A stretch of 64,000 nt of DNA from Chitinophaga pinensis (GTDB lineage: Bacteria > Bacteroidota > Bacteroidia > NS11-12g > UBA955): assembly GCA_945877575.1 (NCBI GenBank), contig CAMDUE010000004.1, positions 124,001 through 188,000 of the forward strand, read 5' to 3'. How positions within the stretch are numbered: the first letter of the stretch is position 1; every line of letters starts with the position of its first letter. The translations under genes were made by a program, and so were the position numbers. This document shows positions 49,883 to 58,240 of the stretch, piece by piece. Under the pieces are notes generated by a model. That model saw only the letters and a list, made by a program, of their open reading frames with translations. It ran no database searches and was not told the DNA's origin.

Positions 49883-50302
49883 TTATTTGATGTCACTTTT
49901 CTTAGTCTCAGGTTCTGTTGTTACAGTTCCACTGATGGTAAGATCGGTGGTATTTCCATTATCAAATTCTACTTTAACCGATTTTTGGAAATATCCTGGG
50001 CGGCCATCTGTGCCATAACTAGCCTTTACTTCACCAGTTTCACCTGGCATAATGGGAGTTTTTGTCCATGATGGAGTAGTGCATCCACAAGAAGCCTGGG
50101 CATTTTTAATTACAACAGGAGCGTTTGAAGTATTGGTGAATTTGAAAACGATATCAGCTGGAGGACCCATTTTAATGTTTCCAAAATCGTGAGATTTGTG
50201 TTCCCATTTGATAGCGGGTTCAGGTTGAACAGCTGTTTTTTGAGCGAACGCTGAGGTCACCATTGTGAGAGCTACAGCCAAGAATGATAATGCCTTTTTC
50301 AT
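49883..50302 (-). CDS. DUF1573 secreted protein, tandem paralogue
   Basis: About 139 residues; start MKKALSFLAVALTMVTSAFA with cleavage near 'FAQ'. It has the same domain order as its neighbour at 49445: 'KSHDFGNIKMGPPADIVFKF', 'NAQASCGCTTPSW' and 'GEVKASYGTDGRPGYFQKSV'. An upstream in-frame ATG adds ten polar residues ahead of the signal peptide and is unlikely. It is first in a two-gene operon that ends at the terminator near 49430. Confidence 0.88.
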   Translation of the reverse strand: MKKALSFLAVALTMVTSAFAQKTAVQPEPAIKWEHKSHDFGNIKMGPPADIVFKFTNTSNAPVVIKNAQASCGCTTPSWTKTPIMPGETGEVKASYGTDGRPGYFQKSVKVEFDNGNTTDLTISGTVTTEPETKKSDIK

Positions 50303-50408
50303 ATTCTGTTGTTTTTTATTTTCGATGTGCAAGTTTTATACCAAAGTAGACGATTTCTGTGGGATTTTCGTTGCAGTGTCGTTAAAAATTATTTTTTTTC
50401 AGACGAAA

Positions 50409-53213
50409 TTACAATTTACGTTTTACTTCTTCTTCTACGAATACCTCTAGGTAATCTCCTTCTTCAATGTCGTTGAAGTTTGAAATTTGCAATCCACACT
50501 CGTATCCTTTGGTTACTTCTTTAACGTCGTCTTTGAAACGTTTCAAAGAGGCCAAACTACCTTCATGTTTTACAACACCATTTCTAATGACGCGTATTTT
50601 ACTTCCGCGTTCCACTTTACCATCGGTAACATAAGAACCCGCGATGGTTCCCACTTTCGTGATTTTGAATACTTCGCGAATTTCCACGTGTCCAATAACT
50701 TTCTCAACGATTTCAGGAGACAACATACCTTCCATAGCCGATTTAATTTCTTCAATAGCTTGGTAAATGATGCTGTAAGTTCTGATATCAATTTGTTCGT
50801 TTTCAGCAATCAATCGAGCTTTTGCCGAAGGTCTTACTTGGAAACCAACAATGATTGCGTCAGACGCCGAAGCCAATAAAACATCACTTTCAGTGATTTG
50901 GCCAACGCCGCTGTGAATCACGTTAACGGCAATTTCGTCACTTGTCAACTTCATTAAGGCATCTGTCAATGCTTCAGAAGAACCATCAACATCTGCTTTA
51001 ACTATCACTTTCAATTCTTTGAAGTTACCAATAGCCAAACGGCGACCAATTTCGTCAAGAGTAATGTGTCGTTTGGTTCTAATTCCTTGTTCACGCACCA
51101 ATTGTTGTCTCTTGTTAGCAAGGGTTTTGGCTTCATCTTCATTTGCCATGATGGCGAAAATGTCACCAGAAGTTGGGGCATCTGAGAATCCTAATATTTT
51201 AACAGGAGTTGATGGCGGAGCTTCCTCAATGCGTTGTCCACGTTCGTTGAACAATGCACGAACCTTAGCGTATTGAGCTCCAGCGACCATATGGTCACCC
51301 ACTCTTAGAGTACCGGTTTGAATCAATAATGTACAAACGATACCTCTACCTTTTTCCTGGGTTGCTTCAATAACAGTACCTTTAGCTCTTCTATCAGGAT
51401 TAGCCGTAAGCTGCATCATTTCTGCTTCTAAAAGTACTTTTTCTAAAAGTACATCTATGTTCAGTCCTTTTTTAGCACTGATTTCTTGAGCTTGGAATTT
51501 ACCACCCCAATCTTCAACCAATATATTCATGGATGCCAATTGTTCGCGAATTTTATCTGCGTTGGCACCATCTTTATCAATTTTATTGAAAGCGAAAATC
51601 ATAGGAACTCCTGCTGCTTGAGCGTGAGCAATAGCCTCTCTTGTTTGCGGCATGACACTGTCGTCTGCTGCAATAACAATGATGGCCATATCGGTAACCT
51701 TCGCACCACGAGCACGCATTGCTGTAAATGCTTCGTGACCTGGAGTGTCGAGGAAAGTGATTTTCTTACCATCTTTCAATGTTACTTCGTAAGCGCCTAT
51801 GTGTTGGGTTATACCACCTGCTTCGCCGGCAATTACGTTCTCTTGACGGATATAATCGAGCAACGATGTTTTACCGTGGTCAACGTGTCCCATAACAGTT
51901 ACGATTGGAGCCCTTGGTTTTAGATCAGCTGGATTATCAATTTCTTCATCAACGGCTTCAACCTGAGATTCAGCATCTACAAATTGAACTTCAAAGTTGA
52001 AGTCATCTGCAACCAATTGAATGGTTTCAGCGTCAAGACGTTGGTTGATGGAAACCATCATACCTAAGGCAAAACATTTAGAAATAACTTGAGTAACAGG
52101 AACGCTCATCATGGTTGCCAATTCGTTGGCTGTCAAGAATTCTGTTACTTTAAGAACTTTGCTTTCCTCGTCTTTTCTGCGTCTTTCAGCTTCGAAACGA
52201 CGGTTACGTTCTACTTTGTTGTCTGTTTTTTTTCTATCGCGACCGTTTTTCTTACTCCCCATTCTATTGAAGGTTGAACGCACATTGGTATTTACCTGTG
52301 TGGTAGTAACTTCAGGTTTGGGAGAAGTAACAGGTTTATGAGTTTTATTGTGCTGATGTTCACGTTGAACCGTTTCTTGAACGGCCACTTTAACTTCAAC
52401 ACCTTTTTCTTTGCGTTTGCGTTTTTTGCGGATCTCTTGCATGTCCTTTCGGGCTTCTTGTGCAAGGGATGAGTTTCCGCTTTTCTCAACTGGAAGTTGA
52501 ATTTTTCCTAAAACTTTTGGTCCAGAAAGTACTTCTCTTCTGGTTTCGTGTCTTTCGGGTTCATCAGAAACAGGTTCTTCAACTACGGGCTCTTTAACTT
52601 CTTCAACAATTGGAGCTTCTTCCTTGATCTCTACTGGAGTAGGAATGGGTGGTTCTTCTTTTACCACCACTGGCTCCGGCTCTACTGGAGTAGGAGTTTC
52701 AATTGGAGTTATTACTTCAACTGGCGCAGGTGTTTCAACTTTAACCTCTTCAACTATTTTCTTAGTTTTTGGAGTAAGGTCAATTTTACCAACAACTTTA
52801 ATTCTTGAAATTGGTTGTTCTTCAACAACTTCTTTTGCAGGAACTTCAATAGCTTCAGGCGTACTTTCAACAACAACGGTTTCAACAACTTTTGCTGTTT
52901 CAACAGGAACTTCTACTGCGGGTTCTGGAGCTGAAACTGCAATAGTTTCAGGTGCGGTGATTGTATCTACCGTTTCTACCTTCTCGCGAGTAAGAATTGG
53001 GCGAGCGGGTTGATTCGCTTTTAGTTTGTCAGCTTCTTCTTTTGCAGCTCTGTCTGCTGAAAACTCTTTCAGACAAGCTTGATACATATCCTCAGTTATT
53101 TTGGTTGTAGGACGTGCATCAACACTAAAGCCTTTCGAATTTAAAAAATCGGCTATAGCAGTGGCACTGCGATTGATGTCTTTGGCAACTTTTGCTAAAC
53201 GGTATTCCGCCAT
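50409..53213 (-). CDS. infB: translation initiation factor IF-2
   Basis: About 934 residues. An N-terminal IF2 helix domain ('[20 protein letters not shown]') is followed by a long Pro/Glu/Val-rich linker (about 90-240) and a basic segment. The GTPase domain begins near residue 440: G1 '[16 protein letters not shown]', G3 'DTPGHEAF', G4 'FNKIDK'. Domains II-IV run to the C-terminus. IF-2 brings initiator tRNA to the 30S subunit. The start MAEYRL is preferred over an ATG four codons upstream because a TAAATTTG box lies 9 nt before it. It is the third gene of rimP-nusA-infB. Confidence 0.95.
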   Translation of the reverse strand: MAEYRLAKVAKDINRSATAIADFLNSKGFSVDARPTTKITEDMYQACLKEFSADRAAKEEADKLKANQPARPILTREKVETVDTITAPETIAVSAPEPAVEVPVETAKVVETVVVESTPEAIEVPAKEVVEEQPISRIKVVGKIDLTPKTKKIVEEVKVETPAPVEVITPIETPTPVEPEPVVVKEEPPIPTPVEIKEEAPIVEEVKEPVVEEPVSDEPERHETRREVLSGPKVLGKIQLPVEKSGNSSLAQEARKDMQEIRKKRKRKEKGVEVKVAVQETVQREHQHNKTHKPVTSPKPEVTTTQVNTNVRSTFNRMGSKKNGRDRKKTDNKVERNRRFEAERRRKDEESKVLKVTEFLTANELATMMSVPVTQVISKCFALGMMVSINQRLDAETIQLVADDFNFEVQFVDAESQVEAVDEEIDNPADLKPRAPIVTVMGHVDHGKTSLLDYIRQENVIAGEAGGITQHIGAYEVTLKDGKKITFLDTPGHEAFTAMRARGAKVTDMAIIVIAADDSVMPQTREAIAHAQAAGVPMIFAFNKIDKDGANADKIREQLASMNILVEDWGGKFQAQEISAKKGLNIDVLLEKVLLEAEMMQLTANPDRRAKGTVIEATQEKGRGIVCTLLIQTGTLRVGDHMVAGAQYAKVRALFNERGQRIEEAPPSTPVKILGFSDAPTSGDIFAIMANEDEAKTLANKRQQLVREQGIRTKRHITLDEIGRRLAIGNFKELKVIVKADVDGSSEALTDALMKLTSDEIAVNVIHSGVGQITESDVLLASASDAIIVGFQVRPSAKARLIAENEQIDIRTYSIIYQAIEEIKSAMEGMLSPEIVEKVIGHVEIREVFKITKVGTIAGSYVTDGKVERGSKIRVIRNGVVKHEGSLASLKRFKDDVKEVTKGYECGLQISNFNDIEEGDYLEVFVEEEVKRKL

Positions 53214-53222
53214 AATTTCATT

Positions 53223-53230
53223 CAAATTTA
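53223..53230 (-). promoter_or_regulatory. -7 box TAAATTTG before infB
   Basis: An exact TAnnTTTG match on the minus strand, 9 nt upstream of the infB ATG. It suggests a promoter of its own for infB, within the nusA-infB gap. Confidence 0.5.
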
Positions 53231-53260
53231 ATGGTATCCTTTATAACTCCCAAGGATTTA

Positions 53261-53290
53261 TCGGGGAAACTACAAATGGAATTTCCCCGA
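53261..53290. other. hairpin between nusA and infB
   Basis: Perfect 9-bp arms TCGGGGAAA / TTTCCCCGA with a 12-nt loop and no T run. It is not a standard terminator. It could be an RNA processing or stability element separating the nusA and infB parts of the message. Confidence 0.55.
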
Positions 53291-53325
53291 TCGGCTCCAA
53301 AGGAAGGCCGTTTTTATAAAATGTC

Positions 53326-54579
53326 TTATTCTTCGTCGAATTCTTCGCGTAGAATTTTCTGTACTTGAAGAATGGTTTCTTCTTCAAGGTCAGTACGTTG
53401 GAGAAGATCTTGAACGGAAGTTCTCAATACATCTTTTGCAGAGTCTAAGCCAATCTTCTTGAATTCTTCAATAATCCAAGTATCAATTTCATCTAAGAAT
53501 TCATCCAAATCCACGTCGTCTTCGGAATCAGCATTGACACGATAAACTTCAATTTGGTATCCAGTCAATTTAGAAGCTAACTTGATGTTATGTCCGCCAC
53601 GTCCAATAGCCAAAGAAACTTGATCACTTTCAAGGTACACATTGGCAGTGCCGTCTTGGATGTCCATTTTGCTGATAGCAGCGGGTTGGAGAGCACGTTG
53701 TATGAAGAGGGTTTCGTTGGTGGTGAAGTTAATTACGTCAATATTTTCATTTCGTAATTCTCTCACAATACCATGAATACGAGCACCTTTAACACCTACG
53801 CAAGCACCTACTGGATCAATGCGGTCATCGTAGCTTTCAACGGCTACTTTAGCTCTTTCACCAGGTTCACGAACAATTTTCTTAATGGTAATCAAACCGT
53901 CTAAAATCTCAGGGACTTCCAATTCAAACAATCGCTCTAAGAACTCGGGAGAGGTACGAGAAAGAATGATTTTTGGACTGCCTTTATCCATTTCAACGTC
54001 TTTGATGACTGCACGAATGGCATCACCTTTCTTGTACATATCGCGCGGAATCATTTGATCTTTAGGAAGAGTTAACTCGTTACCTTCATCATCAAGAACC
54101 ATGATTTCACGTTTCCAAACATTATAAACCTCACCAGTGATGATTTCACCACGGCGATCTCCGTATTTGCGGAATAATTCGTCTTTTTCTAGTTCAATGA
54201 TTCTAGACATCAAAGCTTGACGGGCATTCAACACGTTTCTACGTCCGAAGTCTTCCAAGCTAATTTGTTGAATACAATCTTCCCCAACTTGGTAATCGGC
54301 CTCTAATTGTTGAGCTTCAGTCAGTGAAATATGAAGGTTTTCATCTTCCACTTCACCTTCTTCAACAATCAGTCGGAGGTGGTACATTTCAATATCACCG
54401 GTTTCGGTGTTGATAATGATGTCAAAATTAGCTTCTTGACCGTACTTCTTTTTAAGGATGTTTCTAAATACATCTTCAAGCACGCGCATCATGGTGGCGC
54501 GGTCGATGTTCTTGAATTCTTTGAATTCTGAGAAACTTTCCACCAGGTTTATACCTAGCTCTTTGGACTTTGCTTTCAT
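53326..54579 (-). CDS. nusA: transcription termination/antitermination factor NusA
   Basis: A 417-residue protein. The N-terminal domain binds RNA polymerase ('LGINLVESFSEFKEFKNIDR'), the S1 domain starts near 'GEIITGEVYNVWKREIMVLD', and two KH domains contain 'VGACVGVKGARIHGIVRELR' and 'SLAIGRGGHNIKLASKLTGY'. A short acidic C-terminus replaces the AR repeats of E. coli NusA, as is usual in this phylum. It modulates pausing and termination. It follows rimP by 1 nt and precedes infB, the widely conserved order. Confidence 0.95.
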   Translation of the reverse strand: MKAKSKELGINLVESFSEFKEFKNIDRATMMRVLEDVFRNILKKKYGQEANFDIIINTETGDIEMYHLRLIVEEGEVEDENLHISLTEAQQLEADYQVGEDCIQQISLEDFGRRNVLNARQALMSRIIELEKDELFRKYGDRRGEIITGEVYNVWKREIMVLDDEGNELTLPKDQMIPRDMYKKGDAIRAVIKDVEMDKGSPKIILSRTSPEFLERLFELEVPEILDGLITIKKIVREPGERAKVAVESYDDRIDPVGACVGVKGARIHGIVRELRNENIDVINFTTNETLFIQRALQPAAISKMDIQDGTANVYLESDQVSLAIGRGGHNIKLASKLTGYQIEVYRVNADSEDDVDLDEFLDEIDTWIIEEFKKIGLDSAKDVLRTSVQDLLQRTDLEEETILQVQKILREEFDEE

Positions 54580-54580
54580 A

Positions 54581-55051
54581 CTATTTAAAACTTATGATAA
54601 TTTTTGCTTCTTTTATGTCAGAAAAGGGAACATCAACAGGTTGAATTTCTATTTTTTTCTTTCCTTTTTCTTTGTATTCGTTCAATATTTTGAGGACATC
54701 TCCATCAATTGCCTCAAGTTTTCCTGTGTAGGAATTTTCCTGAGTATGAATTTCGAAAGATCGGCCCACGTGTTTTTGAAATTGTCTAAAGTCCCTCAGA
54801 GGAGCATCAGCGCCAGGCGATGAAATTTCGAAGGTAAAGGGGTGGTCTCCAAAATCGTTTTCATCAATCAAGTTGGAAACATGTTTGGTGAAATCGGCCA
54901 AAGATTTCATTGACAAGGGTTCTTGAGAGTCAACATAAAAGCGGAACAAACCGGTAGGACTTACCGTGTAATGAACTACAAAGAGATCAAAAGCTTGAGC
55001 TTCTTGATCAACGAGTGCTTTTAATTTTTCTCCTAACTTTTTCATATCCAA
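54581..55051 (-). CDS. rimP: ribosome maturation factor RimP
   Basis: A 156-residue protein needed for 30S subunit maturation. Family blocks are visible: 'DLFVVHYTVSPTGLFRFYVD', 'LADFTKHVSNLIDENDFGDH', 'PFTFEISSPGADAPLRDFRQ' and 'VGRSFEIHTQE'. A possible alternative start is the Met two codons downstream. It heads the rimP-nusA-infB operon; a TATATTTG box and a G/C-rich hairpin with a T run lie in its 5' region. Confidence 0.92.
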   Translation of the reverse strand: MDMKKLGEKLKALVDQEAQAFDLFVVHYTVSPTGLFRFYVDSQEPLSMKSLADFTKHVSNLIDENDFGDHPFTFEISSPGADAPLRDFRQFQKHVGRSFEIHTQENSYTGKLEAIDGDVLKILNEYKEKGKKKIEIQPVDVPFSDIKEAKIIISFK

Positions 55052-55054
55052 TAA

Positions 55055-55085
55055 AAAAGGGGACTGCTTTTCGCCTGCCCCCTTC
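55055..55085 (-). terminator. hairpin plus T6 just upstream of rimP
   Basis: On the minus strand, GGGG and CCCC arms (with imperfect inner pairing) are followed by TTTTTT, ending 4 nt before the rimP start codon. It lies downstream of the TATATTTG box at 55113, so it could be an attenuator of the rimP-nusA-infB operon, or merely terminate the preceding gene. Confidence 0.55.
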
Positions 55086-55112
55086 CTAACTTTTAACTTT
55101 GGAAAAGTCCTG

Positions 55113-55120
55113 CAAATATA
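55113..55120 (-). promoter_or_regulatory. -7 box TATATTTG before rimP
   Basis: An exact TAnnTTTG match on the minus strand, about 60 nt upstream of rimP. This is the longest leader seen among the boxes in this window, and it contains a hairpin with a T run. Confidence 0.55.
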
Positions 55121-55166
55121 GCAATAATTCGTAAATTTTCACCACAATTGCGCTTGATATCTAGAA

Positions 55167-55529
55167 TTATTCGTCAAATACGATAATCTCTTCTTGTTCA
55201 AAGTACTCTATGATGTGTTGTCTGAGCAAATTTTCTTGTTCCAACAAGGTTAAATTTGGAATGGGCTGATCTTTTTCCCAAACTGGCCAACCGTTTTGAT
55301 CCTGACCAATGAGTTTGTAATACCCAGAAAAGCTGAGTACCCTGCAATTGGCAATATGCATGAGATGAGTTTTCTCTTCTTTCGTGAAAGGCTTCTCGTT
55401 TATCTGCCCGAGTTCTCTTATACCAATCAAAAATAACACCGCGTTCAAATCGGGTTTCTTTTCGAAGTTCTTTTCTATAAACTCCACTATTTGGAGCCAT
55501 TTTGTTTTTATTTCTTTATGTAAGGACAT
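55167..55529 (-). CDS. conserved hypothetical protein
   Basis: A 120-residue soluble, mostly helical protein beginning MSLHKEIKTKWLQIVEFIEK with 'PDLNAVLFLIGIRELGQ' and 'LSFSGYYKLIGQDQNGWPVW' as its most distinctive stretches. I think it is a small family of unknown function found in Bacteroidota. The frame stays open 22 codons further upstream, but that part is heptanucleotide array 4 (reading 'PTTRDQQPPKPETRNPKK') and is probably not translated. It sits next to the rimP operon without a clear link. Confidence 0.65.
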   Translation of the reverse strand: MSLHKEIKTKWLQIVEFIEKNFEKKPDLNAVLFLIGIRELGQINEKPFTKEEKTHLMHIANCRVLSFSGYYKLIGQDQNGWPVWEKDQPIPNLTLLEQENLLRQHIIEYFEQEEIIVFDE

Positions 55530-55648
55530 TTTTTTCGGGTTTCGGGTTTCGGGTTTCGGGGGTTGCTGGTCTCTAGTCGTTGGTCGTTGGTCCACGGACT
55601 ATGGACTATAGACTATGGACCATGGACCATGGACTACAGACCATGGAC
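55530..55648. repeat. degenerate heptanucleotide array 4
   Basis: Seventeen 7-nt units in uninterrupted phase: GGGTTTC repeated, then GTTGGTC, then CACGGAC, TATGGAC, TATAGAC, CATGGAC and TACAGAC. Unlike the other arrays it lies between divergent genes, directly abutting the start codon of the hypothetical gene (-) and ending 34 nt before the -7 box of murQ (+). In this position it would form part of the upstream promoter or leader regions rather than 3' ends. Confidence 0.88.
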
Positions 55649-55682
55649 TACAAATTTACGCAGAAGATTTAGTGAAGAAATG

Positions 55683-55690
55683 TAAATTTG
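55683..55690 (+). promoter_or_regulatory. -7 box TAAATTTG
   Basis: An exact TAnnTTTG match, 6 nt before the murQ ATG at 55697. It overlaps an in-frame TTG three codons upstream, which is therefore not the start. Confidence 0.6.
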
Positions 55691-55696
55691 TCAAAA

Positions 55697-56506
55697 ATGA
55701 ATACCGAAAGTACTTCTCGACACAATGATTTGGAATTAATGGGCACTGAGGAATTGCTTCGGGGCATCAATCAGGAAGATCAAACCGTTGCCGTTGCAGT
55801 GGAATTGGCCATTTCTCAAATAACGTGTTTGGTTGATGCAGTCTATGATAAAATGAAAGTTGGAGGACGGTTATTTTATTTGGGTGCTGGTACTTCGGGA
55901 AGGTTGGGTATAGTAGATGCTTCTGAATGTCCGCCAACGTTTGGGGTAGATTTTGACCGGGTTATTGGATTGATTGCAGGCGGAGATAGGGCTATCAGGA
56001 GAGCGGTTGAAAATGCAGAAGATGATGAAAATCAAGGATTTGAAGATCTAAAAGCTTGGAACGTGAATGCAAACGATTTTGTCATTGGTATCGCGGCATC
56101 GGGAAGAACGCCTTATGTGGCTGGAGCCTTGCAAGCATGCAATGAGTTGGGTGCAGGCACTGGGTGTGTGGTGTGTAATTCAGATTCTAAGGTGGCGAAG
56201 ATTTCAATTTATCCGGTGGAGATTATTACTGGCCCTGAGTTTGTGACGGGCTCTACAAGGATGAAGGCGGGAACAGCTACCAAAATGGCATTGAACATGA
56301 TAACCACATCGGTGATGATTAAATTGGGACATGTAAAAGGCAATAAGATGGTAGATATGCAGTTGACCAATCAAAAATTGGTTGAACGCGGTACAAAGAT
56401 GATCGTGGAAGAAACGGGTCTAAAAGAAGAAAATGCTCGCAAGTTACTTTTGGAAACAGGAAGCGTGCGCAAGGCCGTTGATGTCCACCGAAAAGGTGGC
56501 AACTAA
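55697..56506 (+). CDS. murQ: N-acetylmuramic acid 6-phosphate etherase
   Basis: A 269-residue enzyme that cleaves the lactyl ether of MurNAc-6-phosphate to give GlcNAc-6-phosphate in cell-wall recycling. The SIS fold shows 'GRLFYLGAGTSGRLGIVDAS' with 'ECPPTFGVDF' immediately after (the Glu is the likely catalytic base), 'VIGLIAGGDRAIRRAVENAE', 'GIAASGRTPYVAGAL' and 'TGPEFVTGSTRMKAGTATKM'. The C-terminus is slightly shorter than in E. coli MurQ (about 298 residues). No other recycling gene is adjacent. The start is set by the -7 box. Confidence 0.92.
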   Translation: MNTESTSRHNDLELMGTEELLRGINQEDQTVAVAVELAISQITCLVDAVYDKMKVGGRLFYLGAGTSGRLGIVDASECPPTFGVDFDRVIGLIAGGDRAIRRAVENAEDDENQGFEDLKAWNVNANDFVIGIAASGRTPYVAGALQACNELGAGTGCVVCNSDSKVAKISIYPVEIITGPEFVTGSTRMKAGTATKMALNMITTSVMIKLGHVKGNKMVDMQLTNQKLVERGTKMIVEETGLKEENARKLLLETGSVRKAVDVHRKGGN

Positions 56507-56550
56507 AAATATCCCTCGAAAAAATATCCCCAGAGAAAATATCCCCAGAG
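56505..56550. repeat. 15-bp tandem repeat in convergent gap
   Basis: AAAATATCCCCAGAG occurs twice in tandem (56521-56535, 56536-56550), preceded by a degenerate copy with ATATCCCTCGA. It fills the gap after murQ, before the convergent DUF2452 gene. No function is evident. Confidence 0.55.
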
Positions 56551-56573
56551 AAAAAGCTAAGCGATAAAAAAAG

Positions 56574-57038
56574 TTAAGCGAGAATTTCCCAAGTTTTGTC
56601 GGGAAGCAGTCGAACGGTATTTAGGAACTGCTCGAAAGGCATGGTTTTACCCCATTCGTAGGGAGCGATCATGGTGAGCACTTGGCTTCCGTCGGATTTT
56701 TGGTAGAGGTGATAGATGCCGTGAATGATGGGCTCGAAGTTGATTTCGGCCTGGTAGATGGAGTGGGAGAGGGCGAGTCGGTCTTCGATGGCTTTTGCCT
56801 GTTTGATGAGCAATTCGGCCTGTTTTTTGAGCATCTGAATTTGCTGTTCGGCCTGATGCTGCATGGCTTCATGGGCATTGGCCTTTAACAAGCGTTTATC
56901 AATGGGTTCAATTTTGGGTGAACTGACCGTCAACGCATAGGGAGCCGAATGGAGCTCGCCTTGATAAATGGCGTCTTTCAGGAAAAGCGGACGTTTGTCT
57001 TCGTTGGGGTCAAATTGAACTAGGTTGTCTTCAGACAT
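56574..57038 (-). CDS. DUF2452 protein
   Basis: A 154-residue cytoplasmic protein. The pattern 'QAELLIKQAKAIEDRLALSH', 'SIYQAEINFEPIIHGIYHLY', 'MIAPYEWG' and 'FEQFLNTVRLLPDKTWEIL' is that of DUF2452. The middle (about 50-95) is a Gln/Lys-rich helix that may form a coiled coil. Function is unknown. It lies 14 nt downstream of asd on the same strand and may be co-transcribed. Confidence 0.75.
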   Translation of the reverse strand: MSEDNLVQFDPNEDKRPLFLKDAIYQGELHSAPYALTVSSPKIEPIDKRLLKANAHEAMQHQAEQQIQMLKKQAELLIKQAKAIEDRLALSHSIYQAEINFEPIIHGIYHLYQKSDGSQVLTMIAPYEWGKTMPFEQFLNTVRLLPDKTWEILA

Positions 57039-57052
57039 GCTTAACTAACCAT

Positions 57053-58039
57053 TCAAACTCTGTTTTGGTTTTTTAAAAGTTCTGCAATTTGCACCGCGTT
57101 GGTTGCGGCCCCCTTTCTCAGGTTATCAGACACTACCCAAAGGTTCAATGTGTTTGGTTGCGATTCATCGATTCGAATTCTTCCCACGAAAACTTCGTCG
57201 CGATCATGCGCGGTGAGCGGCATGGGGTATGACAGGTTTTGGGGGTCGTCTTGAAGAATTATTCCCGGAAAATCGCTGAGTAGACGGCGTGTTTCTGCTA
57301 ATTCTGGTTGATGTTCAAACTCGGCGTTAATGCTCTCGGAATGTCCGCCCATAGTGGGGATTCGCACGGTGGTTGCAGTAATTTTCAAGTCAGGAAGCGA
57401 CATGATTTTTCGGGTTTCGAGAATCATTTTCATTTCCTCTTTGGTGTAACCGTTATCTTGAAATACGTCAATGTGCGGAAGAACATTGAGGTCAATGGTA
57501 TACGGGTAAACTTTAGGAGCCTCAACACCGGCTCTCTCGTTCATGAGCTGTTCCACGGCTTTTTGTCCGGTACCGGTTACTGACTGGTATGTGCTGACAA
57601 TCACTCTTTTGAGCGCGTATTTTTGGTGTAGTGGTTGTAAGGCTACCACCATTTGGATGGTGCTGCAGTTGGGATTTGCAATGATTTTTGAGTCGTTGAG
57701 AGCATCTGGATTGACTTCGGGCACAACCAAAGGAACGGCAGGATCCATGCGCCAAGCGCTGGAGTTATCAATGACATAGCACCCAATTTCGGCAAATTTG
57801 GGGGCCCATTCCAAAGAGGTACTCCCACCTGCTGAAAACAGAGCTATTTGAGGTTTTAAGGAAAGAGCCTGCATCATTGATACCACCGAATAGGATTTTC
57901 CGTTGAATTGAATTTGTTTACCAACGCTGCTTTGCGAAGCTACAGGAATCAATTCAGTAACAGGAAAATTACGTTCTTGCAGAACTTGCAACATTTTCGT
58001 TCCAACCAGTCCGGTGGCACCAACTACGGCTATTTTCAT
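57053..58039 (-). CDS. asd: aspartate-semialdehyde dehydrogenase
   Basis: A 328-residue enzyme that reduces aspartyl-4-phosphate to the semialdehyde, the branch point to lysine/diaminopimelate, threonine and methionine. The NADP motif 'VGATGLVGTKML' starts the protein; the nucleophile is Cys125 in 'IANPNCSTIQM', and the downstream catalytic His is in 'MGGHSES'. 'VIDNSSAWRMDPAVPLVVPE' and 'VSTYQSVTGTGQKAVEQL' are further signatures. The length is normal. Its start overlaps the small lipoprotein's stop by 1 nt. Confidence 0.95.
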   Translation of the reverse strand: MKIAVVGATGLVGTKMLQVLQERNFPVTELIPVASQSSVGKQIQFNGKSYSVVSMMQALSLKPQIALFSAGGSTSLEWAPKFAEIGCYVIDNSSAWRMDPAVPLVVPEVNPDALNDSKIIANPNCSTIQMVVALQPLHQKYALKRVIVSTYQSVTGTGQKAVEQLMNERAGVEAPKVYPYTIDLNVLPHIDVFQDNGYTKEEMKMILETRKIMSLPDLKITATTVRIPTMGGHSESINAEFEHQPELAETRRLLSDFPGIILQDDPQNLSYPMPLTAHDRDEVFVGRIRIDESQPNTLNLWVVSDNLRKGAATNAVQIAELLKNQNRV

Positions 58040-58236
58040 TATTTTACTTCTGGAGTGTTGTTTGTGTCGCTGCTGCTGGTATCGTTCATCAATTCATCAA
58101 ACGCAGCGTCTTGAGTGGCTTGATCTGTGCTGTCTTGTGTGGTTTTTTGCTCTTCGGTGAAAGCGCCTTCGTTGCTTGTGCATGCGGCAAAAGTCAATGA
58201 TATTGCGGCGATGGCTGGGATAATGATTTTTTTCAT
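58039..58236 (-). CDS. small lipoprotein
   Basis: About 65 residues: MKKIIIPAIAAISLTFAAC is a complete lipoprotein signal, followed by a polar tail rich in Thr, Gln, Asp and Ser ('EEQKTTQDSTDQATQDAAFD') with no folded domain apparent. An in-frame ATG four codons upstream overlaps the preceding TrpF-like gene. It is squeezed between that gene and asd with 1-nt and short overlaps, indicating a single operon. Function unknown. Confidence 0.7.
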   Translation of the reverse strand: MKKIIIPAIAAISLTFAACTSNEGAFTEEQKTTQDSTDQATQDAAFDELMNDTSSSDTNNTPEVK

Positions 58237-58240
58237 GGTA

